DNA of 64,000 nt, from positions 456,663 to 520,662 of the forward strand of contig JANINW010000006.1 of the NCBI GenBank assembly GCA_024508935.1, written 5' to 3'. Below are positions 28,646-37,540 of the stretch, one piece after another. The DNA comes from Flavipsychrobacter sp. GTDB lineage: Bacteria; Bacteroidota; Bacteroidia; Chitinophagales; Chitinophagaceae. Below the pieces are notes generated by a model. That model made no database searches and was not told where the DNA came from. It was given only the letters and a program-made list of their open reading frames with translations. A program made the position numbers and the translations under genes. Each line of letters opens with the position of its first letter. Position 1 is the first letter of the stretch.

Positions 28646-29424
28646 ACAGGTATTCTATAAGCATATTGCTGTGCCTGTTTGTTGTAAGTGCACAAGCCCA
28701 GGAAAAGAAATTGGTACGTGAAGGGAATAAGCTGTACGAAGCAAAAAAATATAAAGATGCGGCTAATGCGTACCAGCAGGCATTGACGAAAAATCCTACC
28801 TACACCCCCGGACTTTTCAACCTGGGTAATTCTCTTTACCAGGAAAAACAATTTGATGCCGCCCGAAAAGTTTTAAGCAGCGCTGCCAAAACTACCAATG
28901 AAAAGGATGTAAAGGGTGGAATGAGCTATAATATAGGCAATACCTATATGGCAGAACAAAAATGGGAGGATGCTATCAACGCCTATAAACAGGCATTACG
29001 TAACAACCCGCAGGATGCTGATGCTAAATATAACCTGAGCTATGCACAACAGATGCTGAAAAAACAACAGCAACAGGATAAGAACAAAAACAACAAGGAC
29101 AAAAATAAGGACGACAAGAATAAAGATAAGAACAAGCAGGACCAGAATAAGGACAACAAGCAAGACCAGGATAAGAACAAGCAAGACCAGCAGAACAAGG
29201 GCGGCAAAGACAAAGAGGATAAAAAAGATCAGCAGGACCAACAGAACAAAGACCAGCAGGATAAGGAAGATAAACAAGATCAGCGTCCGCAGGCGCAACC
29301 CAGTAAGCTGTCAGAAAAACAAGCAGAACAATTATTAAACGCATTGCAGCAGGAAGAAAAAAAATTGCAGGACAAACTTCAAAAAGGTAAAGGTGTTCCT
29401 GTTAAAGTAGAGAAAGACTGGTAA
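28642..29424 (+). CDS. batC: BatC-like TPR protein with long charged tail
   Basis: A 260-residue secreted protein. Signal peptide (1-20, ending AQAQ), then three or four tetratricopeptide repeats (about 22-140: EGNKLYEAKKYKDAANAYQQ, FNLGNSLYQEKQFDAARK, YNIGNTYMAEQKWEDAINAY). From about 142 to 215 it is almost only Lys, Asp, Gln and Asn, then a helix rich in Glu, Gln and Lys. The TPR part matches BatC, the periplasmic partner of BatA/BatB. The tail should be extended and highly charged. The start at 28642 is set by the 4-base overlap with batB. Confidence 0.88.
   Translation: MNRYSISILLCLFVVSAQAQEKKLVREGNKLYEAKKYKDAANAYQQALTKNPTYTPGLFNLGNSLYQEKQFDAARKVLSSAAKTTNEKDVKGGMSYNIGNTYMAEQKWEDAINAYKQALRNNPQDADAKYNLSYAQQMLKKQQQQDKNKNNKDKNKDDKNKDKNKQDQNKDNKQDQDKNKQDQQNKGGKDKEDKKDQQDQQNKDQQDKEDKQDQRPQAQPSKLSEKQAEQLLNALQQEEKKLQDKLQKGKGVPVKVEKDW
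29065..29290 (+). repeat. Low-complexity Lys/Asp/Gln/Asn coding repeat in batC
   Basis: Irregular iteration of AAG/AAC/GAC/CAG-type codons (aacaaggac, aagaacaag, gaccagcag). It encodes the charged tail of the BatC-like protein and, in the opposite strand, creates long spurious Leu/Val-rich frames. Confidence 0.85.
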
Positions 29425-29754
29425 TGATTTTTGTAGCTTATCCTTTGCAATTATCATTCAGCATTTATAAGATCGCGTTGAATTGAAAGATGAAATTGAA
29501 CGCTTCAATTCACTAATTGAGGTTCTTCACTTGTGATAGTTGTCAACAACTTTTCAACATTGCAACATAGGCTTCAAAAAAAATTTTGAATATTTTTTTT
29601 AGTAGTAAAATATTCTTATTAATATTGTGATAGGATTGTACTTACTAACCCATCCTTATAAAGGTCCGGCTGTTGAAAAACTTTGCCGGACTTTTTTATT
29701 GTACTCTTTGAAACCCTTTGCTACAGCAGTTTTCAGCACAACACTACATTTTGT
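29425..29754. other. AT-rich intergenic region with a terminator
   Basis: 330 bases without a convincing gene. It contains an A/T-run tract (about 29570-29640), a GTTGTCAACAAC motif (about 29540) and the hairpin at 29664-29697. No tRNA or known small RNA was recognised. The sharp AT rise is unlike neighbouring spacers. Confidence 0.5.
29664..29697 (+). terminator. Terminator-like hairpin upstream of the pseudouridine synthase gene
   Basis: Stem GTCCGGC/GCCGGAC (29664-29670 with 29685-29691), 14-nt loop, followed by T6. It lies 240 bases after batC, so it may end batC readthrough or a small transcript arising in the AT-rich spacer. Confidence 0.6.
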
Positions 29755-30348
29755 ATGCAGCGCTATTTTATTTTCTACAAGCCATTCCAGGTATTATCAC
29801 AGTTTTCTGCCGAAGGAGAAAAAAAGACCCTTGCCGACTATTTTGCTGATATTCCTAAAGACATTTACCCGGTGGGCCGATTAGATTATGACAGCGAAGG
29901 AATGCTCTTGCTCACCAATGATAAATCACTCACCAATCAATTACTCAATCCGGCATTTGCACATCGGCGTACTTATTGGGTACAAGTAGAAGGTGCCATC
30001 AGCCAGCAGGCAATACAACAACTTTGCAAAGGGGTAGAGATAAACATCAATGGTAAACTGTACAAAACAAAATCTGCAGTAGCTACCCTTTTTAAAGAAG
30101 CACCGATCGTACCCGATAGAAATCCCCCTATACGTTACCGAAAAGATATTCCTACCTCATGGATATCACTCACACTTACCGAAGGCAAAAACAGGCAGGT
30201 AAGAAAAATGACCGCATCAGTTGGGTTCCCCACTTTAAGATTGATACGGCATAGTATAGGGCAAGTGAATATCGAAGGAATGGAACCCGGCACTTTTAAA
30301 GAAACAGATGCTTCGTTCAAAGACCTGCTATTTACAAAAGCAGTATAG
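29755..30348 (+). CDS. RluE/RsuA-family pseudouridine synthase
   Basis: A 197-residue rRNA pseudouridine synthase of the short, S4-less RluE type. It shows KPFQVLSQFS at the start, the catalytic Asp in GRLDYDSEGMLLLTND (about 41-56), the RTYWVQVEG strand and the family motif EGKNRQVRKMTASVGFPTLRLIRHSIG near the C-terminus. It probably modifies 23S rRNA; the exact site is inferred from RluE likeness. The open frame extends upstream to 29683, but the family N-terminus fixes the start at 29755. The -7-like TACATTTTG (29745-29753, one T too many) almost touches the ATG. Confidence 0.88.
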   Translation: MQRYFIFYKPFQVLSQFSAEGEKKTLADYFADIPKDIYPVGRLDYDSEGMLLLTNDKSLTNQLLNPAFAHRRTYWVQVEGAISQQAIQQLCKGVEININGKLYKTKSAVATLFKEAPIVPDRNPPIRYRKDIPTSWISLTLTEGKNRQVRKMTASVGFPTLRLIRHSIGQVNIEGMEPGTFKETDASFKDLLFTKAV

Positions 30349-30443
30349 CCTTGTCAATTTATTGTATAAATGTCAGACGATTTTGTGACGGTTTGGAATT
30401 GAAATTTTCCTATCTTTAAGTACATATAGAAGATAAGCAGGTT

Positions 30444-30560
30444 ATGATTAAAGTATTTTTCTACTCCTTGTGGATGATGCTGCTTGGCATTAAATCGTAT
30501 GGGCTGCCTGAAAACAAAGCAGAATTCCCAAAAAACAGGAGAAAAGAAACCCGGTCGTAA
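30444..30560 (+). CDS. Possible 38-residue small protein
   Basis: Short frame MIKVFFYSLWMMLLGIKSYG followed by a Lys/Arg-rich tail. It has a hydrophobic N-terminus that could be a membrane anchor. A weak -7-like TATCTTTA (30411-30418) lies upstream. No family recognised; could equally be chance. The remaining spacer between 30349 and 30624 shows nothing else. Confidence 0.25.
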   Translation: MIKVFFYSLWMMLLGIKSYGLPENKAEFPKNRRKETRS

Positions 30561-30603
30561 GCATTACGAATATATTATTTTTTCATCTTTGGGGCATATT
30601 TCA

Positions 30604-30632
30604 TTGCTTATCCAAAGGGATGCTTATTTTTG
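30604..30632 (+). promoter_or_regulatory. Promoter of adk-obg
   Basis: -7 box TATTTTTG, then C (30625-30632), with TTG at 30604-30606 18 bases upstream. The adk ATG is 24 bases downstream of the -7 box. Confidence 0.5.
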
Positions 30633-30656
30633 CGCTGTTAATATCATTTACGCTAT

Positions 30657-31238
30657 ATGTTCAATTTGATTTTGTTTGGACCTCCGGGTAGTGGCAAGGG
30701 CACGCAGTCGATTAATATCACAAATACTTACAACCTTCAGCACATTTCAACAGGCGACCTGTTGCGTGATGAGGTAGGCCGCCAGACACCCCTTGGCGTG
30801 GAAGCAAAGAAGTATATGGACCAGGGCCTGCTGGTGCCTGACGAAGTCGTTATAGGCATGATCAGCAGCAAAATAGACGAAACACCTAATGCCCGTGGTT
30901 TTATATTCGATGGTTTTCCCCGTACAAAGGCACAGGCCGAGGCGCTGGACAAACTGCTCGAATTCAAGCATACGCAGATACATGTGGTCCTTTCGCTCGA
31001 AGTACCTGAACCGGAGCTGGTGACACGTCTGTTGGGCCGTGGCGCAACATCAGGCCGCAGCGACGATAACGAGGAAGTGATAGCTAAACGCATTAAAGAA
31101 TACCATAGCAAGACAGAACCTGTTGCCGGATACTATCACAATTTCGGGAAGCTGGAGCGTGTGAAAGGCGACGGTAATATTGAAGAAACTTTCAAACTGC
31201 TAGCAAAGCACATAGATAAATACCTGCAACCGGCATAG
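30657..31238 (+). CDS. adk: Adenylate kinase (short form)
   Basis: Interconverts ATP + AMP and two ADP. The 193 residues carry the P-loop GPPGSGKGT (7-15), AMP-site GFPRTKAQA (about 83-91) and a short lid ([16 protein letters not shown]) instead of the long zinc-type LID, as in other Bacteroidota. The TAG stop shares its last base with the GTG start of obg, so the two genes are translationally coupled. Confidence 0.97.
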   Translation: MFNLILFGPPGSGKGTQSINITNTYNLQHISTGDLLRDEVGRQTPLGVEAKKYMDQGLLVPDEVVIGMISSKIDETPNARGFIFDGFPRTKAQAEALDKLLEFKHTQIHVVLSLEVPEPELVTRLLGRGATSGRSDDNEEVIAKRIKEYHSKTEPVAGYYHNFGKLERVKGDGNIEETFKLLAKHIDKYLQPA

Positions 31239-32233
31239 TGGAGAAGGCAAACTTTGTAGATTTTATACGCATTTTCGCCCGCTCGGGCAAGGGTGGTGCA
31301 GGTAGCATGCACTTTGCCCGCACCAAATTCAATCCCATGGCCGGCCCTGACGGCGGTGATGGCGGCCGTGGCGGCCATATTATACTTCGCGGCAATGCAC
31401 AGCTGTGGACATTGCTGCACTTGCGTTATTATAAAAACGTATTGGCACAGAATGGAGAGAACGGCAGTAAAAACAACTGTACCGGTAAAGACGGTGAAGA
31501 TATCATTATAGAAGTACCCCTGGGTACTATAGCCCGCGATGAAGAGACCGGTGAAATAGAAGCCGAGATACTTGAAGACGGGCAGGAGCTGGTGTGGATG
31601 CGCGGTGGACGCGGAGGGTTGGGCAACAGTAATTTTGCTACAGCTACAAACCAGGCGCCTGAATATGCGCAGCCCGGCGAAATGGGCTCTGAAGGCTGGA
31701 AATATCTTGAACTGAAGATATTGGCTGACGTAGGTCTTGTAGGCTTTCCCAATGCAGGAAAATCTACTTTGTTATCTGTATTAAGTGCTGCGAAGCCAAA
31801 AATAGCAGACTACGCTTTCACTACACTTACTCCGCAGCTAGGTATCGTTTCGTACCGCGATAATAAATCTTTCTGTATGGCCGACCTGCCCGGTATTATA
31901 GAAGGGGCTGCAGAAGGTAGAGGCTTGGGGCACCGTTTCCTGCGACATATAGAACGCAACTCTGTCCTGCTTTTCATGATACCTGCCGATAGCCCGGATC
32001 ATGCTAAGGAATATAATATCCTTATGAATGAGCTGGAACAATACAACCCCGAGCTATTGGATAAAAAGATATTGGTGGCCATCAGCAAAAGCGATATGCT
32101 GGATGATGAACTGAAAGATGCTATTGCCGCTACATTGCCTGCTGAAGTACCCGTATTATTCATTGCCTCTGTAACAAATGAAGGCATCTCTCAATTGAAA
32201 GATGCCTTGTGGAAAGCGCTTACAGAAGAATAA
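31238..32233 (+). CDS. obg: Obg GTPase (ribosome assembly and stress)
   Basis: Essential large-subunit maturation GTPase. N-terminal glycine-rich OBG domain (1-157; [31 protein letters not shown]), then the G domain with P-loop GFPNAGKST (169-177), switch [22 protein letters not shown] and SKSD (G4). The 331 residues lack the variable C-terminal OCT domain of Gram-positive Obg. The GTG start at 31238 overlaps the adk stop by one base and matches the family N-terminus. Confidence 0.97.
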   Translation: MEKANFVDFIRIFARSGKGGAGSMHFARTKFNPMAGPDGGDGGRGGHIILRGNAQLWTLLHLRYYKNVLAQNGENGSKNNCTGKDGEDIIIEVPLGTIARDEETGEIEAEILEDGQELVWMRGGRGGLGNSNFATATNQAPEYAQPGEMGSEGWKYLELKILADVGLVGFPNAGKSTLLSVLSAAKPKIADYAFTTLTPQLGIVSYRDNKSFCMADLPGIIEGAAEGRGLGHRFLRHIERNSVLLFMIPADSPDHAKEYNILMNELEQYNPELLDKKILVAISKSDMLDDELKDAIAATLPAEVPVLFIASVTNEGISQLKDALWKALTEE

Positions 32234-32236
32234 TTA

Positions 32237-32896
32237 TTATTTGGCTGCCTGTATATGCAGCTTAATATTTACTACCGGGTTAATAAATTTATTACCAAGG
32301 CTTTTATCACTATGATAGTTCAGTCCCCATTGGGTACGGTCTATATTAAAGGCTGCATCAGCTAATACCTGGCTGCCCTGCATACTAATCTTTGCCGGGA
32401 ATGTAATGCTTTTAGAAACCTCTTTTAGTTTCAGGTTGCCGGTCACTACATGGCTGGCATCTTTCATGATGAGCTTATCATCATTTGAAATATTAGCGCT
32501 TACAGATGTAATCTCAAAAATGGCATCCGGATATTTTGCAGCATCGAAGAAATCACCGCTTTTCAGGTGGTTCTGCAGCTTAGCATTACCCTTTTCATCC
32601 TGGTCGTCTGGCGTGATTGAATTGACATCCATTACAAACCGGCCACCTATAGGCCTGCCGTTGGCAACGCCTAAATAACCTTCTTTTATTTTCACCGTAC
32701 CATGATGGTGGCCAATGGGCTTAGTGCCTATCCATTCAATCACGCTGTTGTTTACGTCTACATTATATTTTTCATTACGCGCAGTAGTGTCTTTCACTTT
32801 TTGCGCCGTAGTAGCTATAGCTTTATCAGCCTTAGGTGCATTTTTACATGCTGTAAAAGCCAGTAGCCCTATCGTCAATAGCTTTAGTGCTTTCAT
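32237..32896 (-). CDS. YceI-family lipoprotein
   Basis: A 219-residue lipoprotein with lipobox FTAC (Cys17) and a Lys/Ala/Thr linker to about residue 45. The YceI lipocalin-like barrel follows (SVIEWIGTKPIGHHHGTVKI near the start, LKEVSKSITFPAKI mid, ending NPVVNIKLHIQA). YceI proteins bind isoprenoid-type lipids; in Bacteroidota they are common with no defined role. It ends 3 bases from obg, convergent and with no room for a terminator, so transcripts must overlap. Confidence 0.92.
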   Translation of the reverse strand: MKALKLLTIGLLAFTACKNAPKADKAIATTAQKVKDTTARNEKYNVDVNNSVIEWIGTKPIGHHHGTVKIKEGYLGVANGRPIGGRFVMDVNSITPDDQDEKGNAKLQNHLKSGDFFDAAKYPDAIFEITSVSANISNDDKLIMKDASHVVTGNLKLKEVSKSITFPAKISMQGSQVLADAAFNIDRTQWGLNYHSDKSLGNKFINPVVNIKLHIQAAK

Positions 32897-32955
32897 ACTA
32901 TTTCTTATTATTTATTAGGTATTGAATGGGTTAATTTTACAGCTCAATAATACTG

Positions 32956-33252
32956 ATGAAAAATATCACGCCAACAGATTTTAAAGAATTGTTGAAAAAG
33001 GATGACCATTTTTTATTGGTAGATGTGCGCGAGGCCTGGGAGCACGCTGCTTATAATATTGGCGGCATACTCATACCGCTGGGAGAGCTTATAAATAGAA
33101 AGCAGGAGATACCACGTGACCTTCCGGTACTGCTGTATTGTGAAAAAGGCATACGTAGTATGATAGCCATACAGCGCCTGGAAATGTTAGGATATACAAA
33201 CCTCTATAACCTGGCAGGCGGTATGAAAGCATGGAAAGAACAAATTACCTGA
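32956..33252 (+). CDS. Rhodanese-like sulfurtransferase domain protein
   Basis: A 98-residue single-domain rhodanese. It has the first-helix motif LLVDVREAWEHAAYNIGG and active-site Cys62 in LYCEKGIRS, a six-residue loop typical of sulfurtransferases such as GlpE. It moves sulfane sulphur to an unknown acceptor. Cytoplasmic, with no signal. Its last 8 bases overlap the end of the convergent LD-carboxypeptidase gene. Confidence 0.92.
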   Translation: MKNITPTDFKELLKKDDHFLLVDVREAWEHAAYNIGGILIPLGELINRKQEIPRDLPVLLYCEKGIRSMIAIQRLEMLGYTNLYNLAGGMKAWKEQIT

Positions 33253-34159
33253 GCAGTTCCAGGTAACCACCATTAGTATCTACTACCAGCCGGTGTTTCA
33301 TGTTCAGCGATAAAGTATAGTTTATCTCCTGGTGACCGCATGGAAAGTTGAAGCAAACGGGGTAATCATATTCCTTCACTTTATCCCAAATGATCTCTTC
33401 AACTGTTTGCCCGAACGGACGGGTAGTATCTTCTATTTCAGTAAAGCTGCCAATTATTAATCCGGCCAGTTTATCCAGTTTGCCGGCGCGTTTCAGGTTC
33501 AGCATCAGCCGGTCTATATGATAATAATGCTCACCGATATCCTCTATGAATAATAATTTACCGGTAGTGTCTACCTCTGATACCGACCCCGTGAGATGTG
33601 CCAGTATAGCCAGATTGCCGCCGGTGAGTATTGCTTCGGCGCTGCCGGGCCGATTGTATACAGATGCCGGAGTTTCGTAAGTCAATGGCTTGCCAGTAAT
33701 GGCATCATGAAAATTGCGGATATGGCCTGTATCAATACTATCTGCCTTAAATGCACCGCACATAGGCGCATGTAATACAGGCATATTATATAATGCCTGC
33801 ACATGGTTCAGCACCACAACAATATCGCTAAAGCCCGTGATCCATTTCGGCTTTTGCAGGAAGGCAGAAAAATCTATCTTGTCTATGATACGGCTCAGAC
33901 CATAACCACCTCGCCCCATTATTATCGCATCTACTTCAGGGTTATCCAGCATGGCCTGCAGATCGGCTAAGCGCTCGTCATCTGTACCGGCAAAATAATT
34001 GCCTGTATCATTGCCTACGGTGTTTCCTATTATCACTTTAAAACCCCAATCTTCAAAAGTTTTGATTGCATAGCTCACCCTGTCGTGCGAGACATAGCCT
34101 GCAGGGCAGGTGATACCTATGGTGGAGCCTTGTGTTAAATATGGAGGGTGTGTATTCAT
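33245..34159 (-). CDS. LD-carboxypeptidase (peptidase S66)
   Basis: A 304-residue cytoplasmic serine peptidase of the LdcA/MccF family, which trims the terminal D-Ala from murein tetrapeptides during recycling. Motifs seen: GRGGYGLSRII (about 83-93), nucleophile Ser111 in ITGFSDIV, GGNLAIL, the general Glu in LFIEDIGEH (about 215) and His near NFPCGHQ (about 282), giving the Ser-Glu-His triad. It is the last of a minus-strand set: dtd, tadA, the Rieske gene, then this one. Confidence 0.92.
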   Translation of the reverse strand: MNTHPPYLTQGSTIGITCPAGYVSHDRVSYAIKTFEDWGFKVIIGNTVGNDTGNYFAGTDDERLADLQAMLDNPEVDAIIMGRGGYGLSRIIDKIDFSAFLQKPKWITGFSDIVVVLNHVQALYNMPVLHAPMCGAFKADSIDTGHIRNFHDAITGKPLTYETPASVYNRPGSAEAILTGGNLAILAHLTGSVSEVDTTGKLLFIEDIGEHYYHIDRLMLNLKRAGKLDKLAGLIIGSFTEIEDTTRPFGQTVEEIIWDKVKEYDYPVCFNFPCGHQEINYTLSLNMKHRLVVDTNGGYLELLR

Positions 34160-34162
34160 GTC

Positions 34163-34480
34163 TTACAGTATTCCTATATAAATTTCGTTATTGCGTATCT
34201 CTACCGGGTAGGTTTTTAGTTTGTATCCCTCGCCGCTGGTGTTTCTACCATTCGAAGGGTCAAACCGGTATTTATGCAACGGGCAAACGATGCGTTTCTG
34301 TGCATCCAGCCAGCCTTCACACAAAGGTGCGCTGGTGTGCGGGCAGGTAGCAGAGAAGGCATATACTGCATCATTCAATTTCAATATACCTATACGCTTA
34401 CCCGCCAGGGCATACTCCTGCATTTTTTCAGCTTGCAAGGTATCAATGGTTAATCCTTCTATTTTATGCCAGTTATACAT
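34163..34480 (-). CDS. Rieske [2Fe-2S] ferredoxin-like protein
   Basis: A 105-residue electron carrier with the Rieske ligands Cys46-x-His48 (TCPHTSAPL) and Cys66-x-x-His69 (VCPLHKYRFD). It is close in size to NirD-like ferredoxins, a single small soluble domain. The partner enzyme is not evident here. The long frame overlaps tadA, but the start at 34480 gives the usual spacing, one base after the tadA stop. The next gene (LD-carboxypeptidase) begins 3 bases later. Confidence 0.92.
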   Translation of the reverse strand: MYNWHKIEGLTIDTLQAEKMQEYALAGKRIGILKLNDAVYAFSATCPHTSAPLCEGWLDAQKRIVCPLHKYRFDPSNGRNTSGEGYKLKTYPVEIRNNEIYIGIL

Positions 34481-34481
34481 A

Positions 34482-34925
34482 TTAACGCCTTGCTGCAAAA
34501 AACTCCTTCATCAGTTGTATGCATTCATCTGCAAGCACACCGTGTACCAATTCGGTCTTTGGATGAAACGGCCAATTCTCGCCTGTTACTCTTTTATAAC
34601 CATTCTTTACATCGGCACCTCCGTATACTACTCTTCCTATTTTAGACCAGTACAATGCCCCGCAGCACATAAGGCATGGCTCTATGGTTACATACAAAGT
34701 CGCTTCCGGCAGGTATTTGCTGCCCAGGGTGTTGAAAGCCGCAGTAAGAGCTATCATCTCAGCATGAGCGGTGCTGTCATTCAGTTGCTCTGTCTGGTTG
34801 TGCCCACGCGATATGATCTTAGTACCCCAGGTAACCACTGCACCAATAGGTATTTCTCCCGCATCGTAGGCCAGCTGCGCCTGCCGCAGCGCTTCCTTCA
34901 TAAAATATTCATCATCGAACATCAT
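34482..34925 (-). CDS. tadA: tRNA(Arg) adenosine-34 deaminase
   Basis: Converts A34 of tRNA-Arg(ACG) to inosine. The 147 residues show the cytidine-deaminase fold with zinc/catalytic motif HAE (His54, Glu56) and PCLMC (Cys84, Cys87), plus IPIGAVVT and the C-terminal helix of TadA. A guanine-deaminase-like role cannot be fully excluded, but the N-terminus (FMKEALRQAQLAYDAGEIP) is TadA-like. The gap from dtd is 16 bases. Confidence 0.92.
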   Translation of the reverse strand: MMFDDEYFMKEALRQAQLAYDAGEIPIGAVVTWGTKIISRGHNQTEQLNDSTAHAEMIALTAAFNTLGSKYLPEATLYVTIEPCLMCCGALYWSKIGRVVYGGADVKNGYKRVTGENWPFHPKTELVHGVLADECIQLMKEFFAARR

Positions 34926-34941
34926 ACTGCAAAGAAAAAGC

Positions 34942-35394
34942 TTAGTCCCTATTTTTTGTATCCATTATTATAGTAACAGGCCCGTCATTTACCAGTGCTA
35001 CTTGCATATCAGCGCCAAACCGACCGGTAGTTACCGGCTTACCTATTGTGGCTGACAGCCGCGATACGAAATATTCATATAACGGTATAGCCTGTTCAGG
35101 CCTTGCTGCTTTGATAAAAGAAGGACGATTGCCTTTTTTATACGATGCATGTAATGTAAACTGGCTTACCACCAGCACCGCTCCATCTATGTCCTGTAAA
35201 GCCTTATTCATCAATCCGGCTTCGTCAGAGAATACCCTCAATTGGGCAATTTTGCTACTTAACCAATCTGCATCTTCAGTAGTATCTTCCGTTTCAATGC
35301 CCAGCAGCACCATAAAACCCGGTCCAATAGCCGATACTATTTCGCCATGAATAGTTACACTTGCATTTGCAACCCTTTGTATAACTGCGCGCAT
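34942..35394 (-). CDS. dtd: D-aminoacyl-tRNA deacylase
   Basis: Releases D-amino acids from mischarged tRNA. The 150 residues begin [13 protein letters not shown] and contain [17 protein letters not shown] and the gly-cisPro-type active-site end [15 protein letters not shown]. The frame opens two codons earlier with GTG (35400), but the family begins at the ATG 35394. First of a minus-strand run dtd-tadA-Rieske-LD-carboxypeptidase, divergent from mnmE over about 90 bases. Confidence 0.95.
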   Translation of the reverse strand: MRAVIQRVANASVTIHGEIVSAIGPGFMVLLGIETEDTTEDADWLSSKIAQLRVFSDEAGLMNKALQDIDGAVLVVSQFTLHASYKKGNRPSFIKAARPEQAIPLYEYFVSRLSATIGKPVTTGRFGADMQVALVNDGPVTIIMDTKNRD

Positions 35395-35470
35395 AAACAC
35401 AAATGTGCAGGTTTTTTACTTAATAAGCCACTATCAGTATATGTTATAGTCATTTTAGCTTTTGACTTTT

Positions 35471-35478
35471 TACTTTTG
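35471..35478 (+). promoter_or_regulatory. -7 box of mnmE
   Basis: TACTTTTG, exact TAnnTTTG match, ending 8 bases before the mnmE ATG; predicts a very short or absent leader. Confidence 0.55.
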
Positions 35479-35486
35479 GCATAGAA

Positions 35487-36839
35487 ATGTATAATATCAA
35501 CGAAACTATAGTAGCATTAGCTACGCCGCCGGGTGTTGGCGCTATAGGAATCATCAGGTTAAGCGGTTCTGAGGCTATTGCTATTACCGATAAAATATTC
35601 AAAGGAAAAAATCTGGCCAACCAGCCATCTCATACACTCCATTTTGGAAGGATAATGGATGGCAATACAGTGCTGGATGAAGTAGTGGTAAGCCTGTACA
35701 AGGGCCCAAAGAGTTATACGGGGGAAGATGTAGTAGAGATAAGCGCGCACGGCTCGCAATACATACTGGAGCAAGTTATTGCCCTATGTATAGCCAACGG
35801 CGCACAGATGGCCAAAGCGGGTGAATTCACGCAGCGGGCTTTCCTGAATGGCAAACTAGACCTGGCACAGGCCGAAGCAGTAGCCGATCTCATTGCATCC
35901 CAATCGGGCGCCGCGCAACAGGCTGCCATGCACAACCTACGGGGTGGTTTTAGCGAGGAACTGAAAGGTATGCGGGAGGAACTGGTAAAATTCAGCGCAC
36001 TGATAGAACTGGAACTGGATTTTAGCCAGGAGGATGTAGAATTTGCAGACCGCAGCCAGTTTTATGAACTGGTAAACCGCATTGGCGCCACAGCAGATAA
36101 ACTGATAGCATCTTTTAAGCTGGGAAATGTAATACGAAATGGCGTGAGCGTTGCCATCATTGGTAAACCCAACGCCGGCAAAAGTACTTTGCTAAATGCC
36201 CTGCTGAATGAAGAGCGCGCCATAGTAAGTGATATTGCCGGTACCACCCGCGACACCATAGAAGAAACGCTGAACATAAACGGTGTGCTTTTCCGGCTGA
36301 TAGACACCGCAGGTATACGCGAACATAGCAGCGATGCAATTGAGACCATTGGTATACAGCGCAGTATGGATACCATGAAGAAAGCAGATGTTGTTGTGTA
36401 CCTATATGATGTAAATGAGACCACTCCTGATGAAATACAAAGCCAGGTGAGCACCTTCGAAGGACGGCAGATAAAATACTTATTGGTGGGGAATAAGATA
36501 GATATGGCCGCAGCTGCGCCTTCAGCCAATTCAATTTACATCTCTGCCAAAAACAAAGAAAATATTCAGCAACTCAGGCAGGCTTTATACCGCCTTGTGG
36601 TTGAGGGCGATATTAATACAGAAGGCACCATCATCACCAATGCCCGTCACCTGGCATCTCTGCAGGAAATGCGGAAATCTATCAGTGATATTAAAGCCGG
36701 CCTCGACAATCATATAGCCAGCGACCTGATAGCGCTCGATATACGTCGCTGCCTTTTTTACCTGGGCGAAATAACCGGCGAGGTTACCACCGAAGATAAA
36801 CTGGATTACATTTTCAGTAAATTTTGCATAGGAAAGTAA
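35487..36839 (+). CDS. mnmE: tRNA-modifying GTPase MnmE (TrmE)
   Basis: With MnmG installs the 5-carboxymethylaminomethyl group on U34 of several tRNAs. The 450 residues give the N-terminal folate-binding domain (GAIGIIRLSGSEAI; YTGEDVVEISAHG), helical domain, inserted G domain with P-loop GKPNAGKST (about 223-231), GTTRDTIEE and NKID, and the diagnostic C-terminal CIGK. mnmG is not nearby. The Crp-like regulator follows 13 bases downstream and may be cotranscribed. Confidence 0.97.
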   Translation: MYNINETIVALATPPGVGAIGIIRLSGSEAIAITDKIFKGKNLANQPSHTLHFGRIMDGNTVLDEVVVSLYKGPKSYTGEDVVEISAHGSQYILEQVIALCIANGAQMAKAGEFTQRAFLNGKLDLAQAEAVADLIASQSGAAQQAAMHNLRGGFSEELKGMREELVKFSALIELELDFSQEDVEFADRSQFYELVNRIGATADKLIASFKLGNVIRNGVSVAIIGKPNAGKSTLLNALLNEERAIVSDIAGTTRDTIEETLNINGVLFRLIDTAGIREHSSDAIETIGIQRSMDTMKKADVVVYLYDVNETTPDEIQSQVSTFEGRQIKYLLVGNKIDMAAAAPSANSIYISAKNKENIQQLRQALYRLVVEGDINTEGTIITNARHLASLQEMRKSISDIKAGLDNHIASDLIALDIRRCLFYLGEITGEVTTEDKLDYIFSKFCIGK

Positions 36840-36852
36840 TAACACCAGCTGC

Positions 36853-37440
36853 ATGGATGAATTTATTCCTATAGTAAATTATGTAGAACGATATATTCAA
36901 CTTACTGAAGACGAAAAAGAATATTTCGTTTCGCTGCTTCGTATCAGTCGCATCAAAAAAAAGCAGTACATAGTGCAGCCCGAGTTTGTGTGCAAATACA
37001 GGAGCTATATTATTTCAGGGGCTATGAGGGCCTACCTGGTAGATGACAAGGGGAAAGAACACACAGTAGTAATATCTATAGAAGACTGGTGGATTAGTGA
37101 TTTTAACAGCTACCTGAACCAGGAGCCGGCTACGCTTTTTGTAGAAGCATTGGAAGATTCCGTAATCATACAAATAGACTTCCATTCGGAACAGATGCTC
37201 ATGGAGCGTATTCCTAAATTTGAACGGTTTTTCCGGTTGATTACACAACGATCTTTTGCCTTTCTTCAGAAAAGAATATTATCGAACCTTAGTAAAGGAG
37301 CCGAGGAACGCTACGATGAGTTTGTCAGTAAATATCCTGCTATTGCCAACCGTGTACCGCAATATGCACTGGCGTCTTACTTAGGTTTTAGCACCGAATT
37401 CCTAAGTAAAATAAGAAACAGGAAAACAAAGAAAACTTGA
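36853..37440 (+). CDS. Crp/Fnr-family transcriptional regulator
   Basis: A 195-residue protein: cyclic-nucleotide-binding-like jelly roll (about 15-125, with YRSYIISGAMRAYLVDDKGKE), dimer helix, and C-terminal winged helix (about 150-192, VPQYALASYLGFSTEFLSKIR). It lacks the Cys residues of Fnr and the cAMP-contact consensus of Crp, like many small Bacteroidota members whose ligand is unknown. The recognition helix is rich in Lys/Arg at the very end. It precedes an AhpD-like gene by 100 bases and may regulate it. Confidence 0.88.
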   Translation: MDEFIPIVNYVERYIQLTEDEKEYFVSLLRISRIKKKQYIVQPEFVCKYRSYIISGAMRAYLVDDKGKEHTVVISIEDWWISDFNSYLNQEPATLFVEALEDSVIIQIDFHSEQMLMERIPKFERFFRLITQRSFAFLQKRILSNLSKGAEERYDEFVSKYPAIANRVPQYALASYLGFSTEFLSKIRNRKTKKT

Positions 37441-37540
37441 ACTGGTTCAACTTAATTTCCTAAACAAGTTCATTTTTTGTGGTTGTTGCCTGTAAGACTT
37501 TTGCTGTGTCGATTTTGACACAAGTAAAAATCTAAATGCA

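Noticed and set aside
29065-29290. Direct repeats as a possible CRISPR array
   Set aside because: No regular repeat-spacer structure; it codes in frame for the BatC tail, and no cas gene is present.
28996-29344. Leu/Val-rich minus-strand frames opposite batC
   Set aside because: Artefacts of the Lys/Asp/Gln/Asn repeat coding on the plus strand.
29540-29555. Motif GTTGTCAACAAC as a possible palindromic operator
   Set aside because: Only 5-base arms around a 2-base centre; easily expected by chance in AT-rich DNA.
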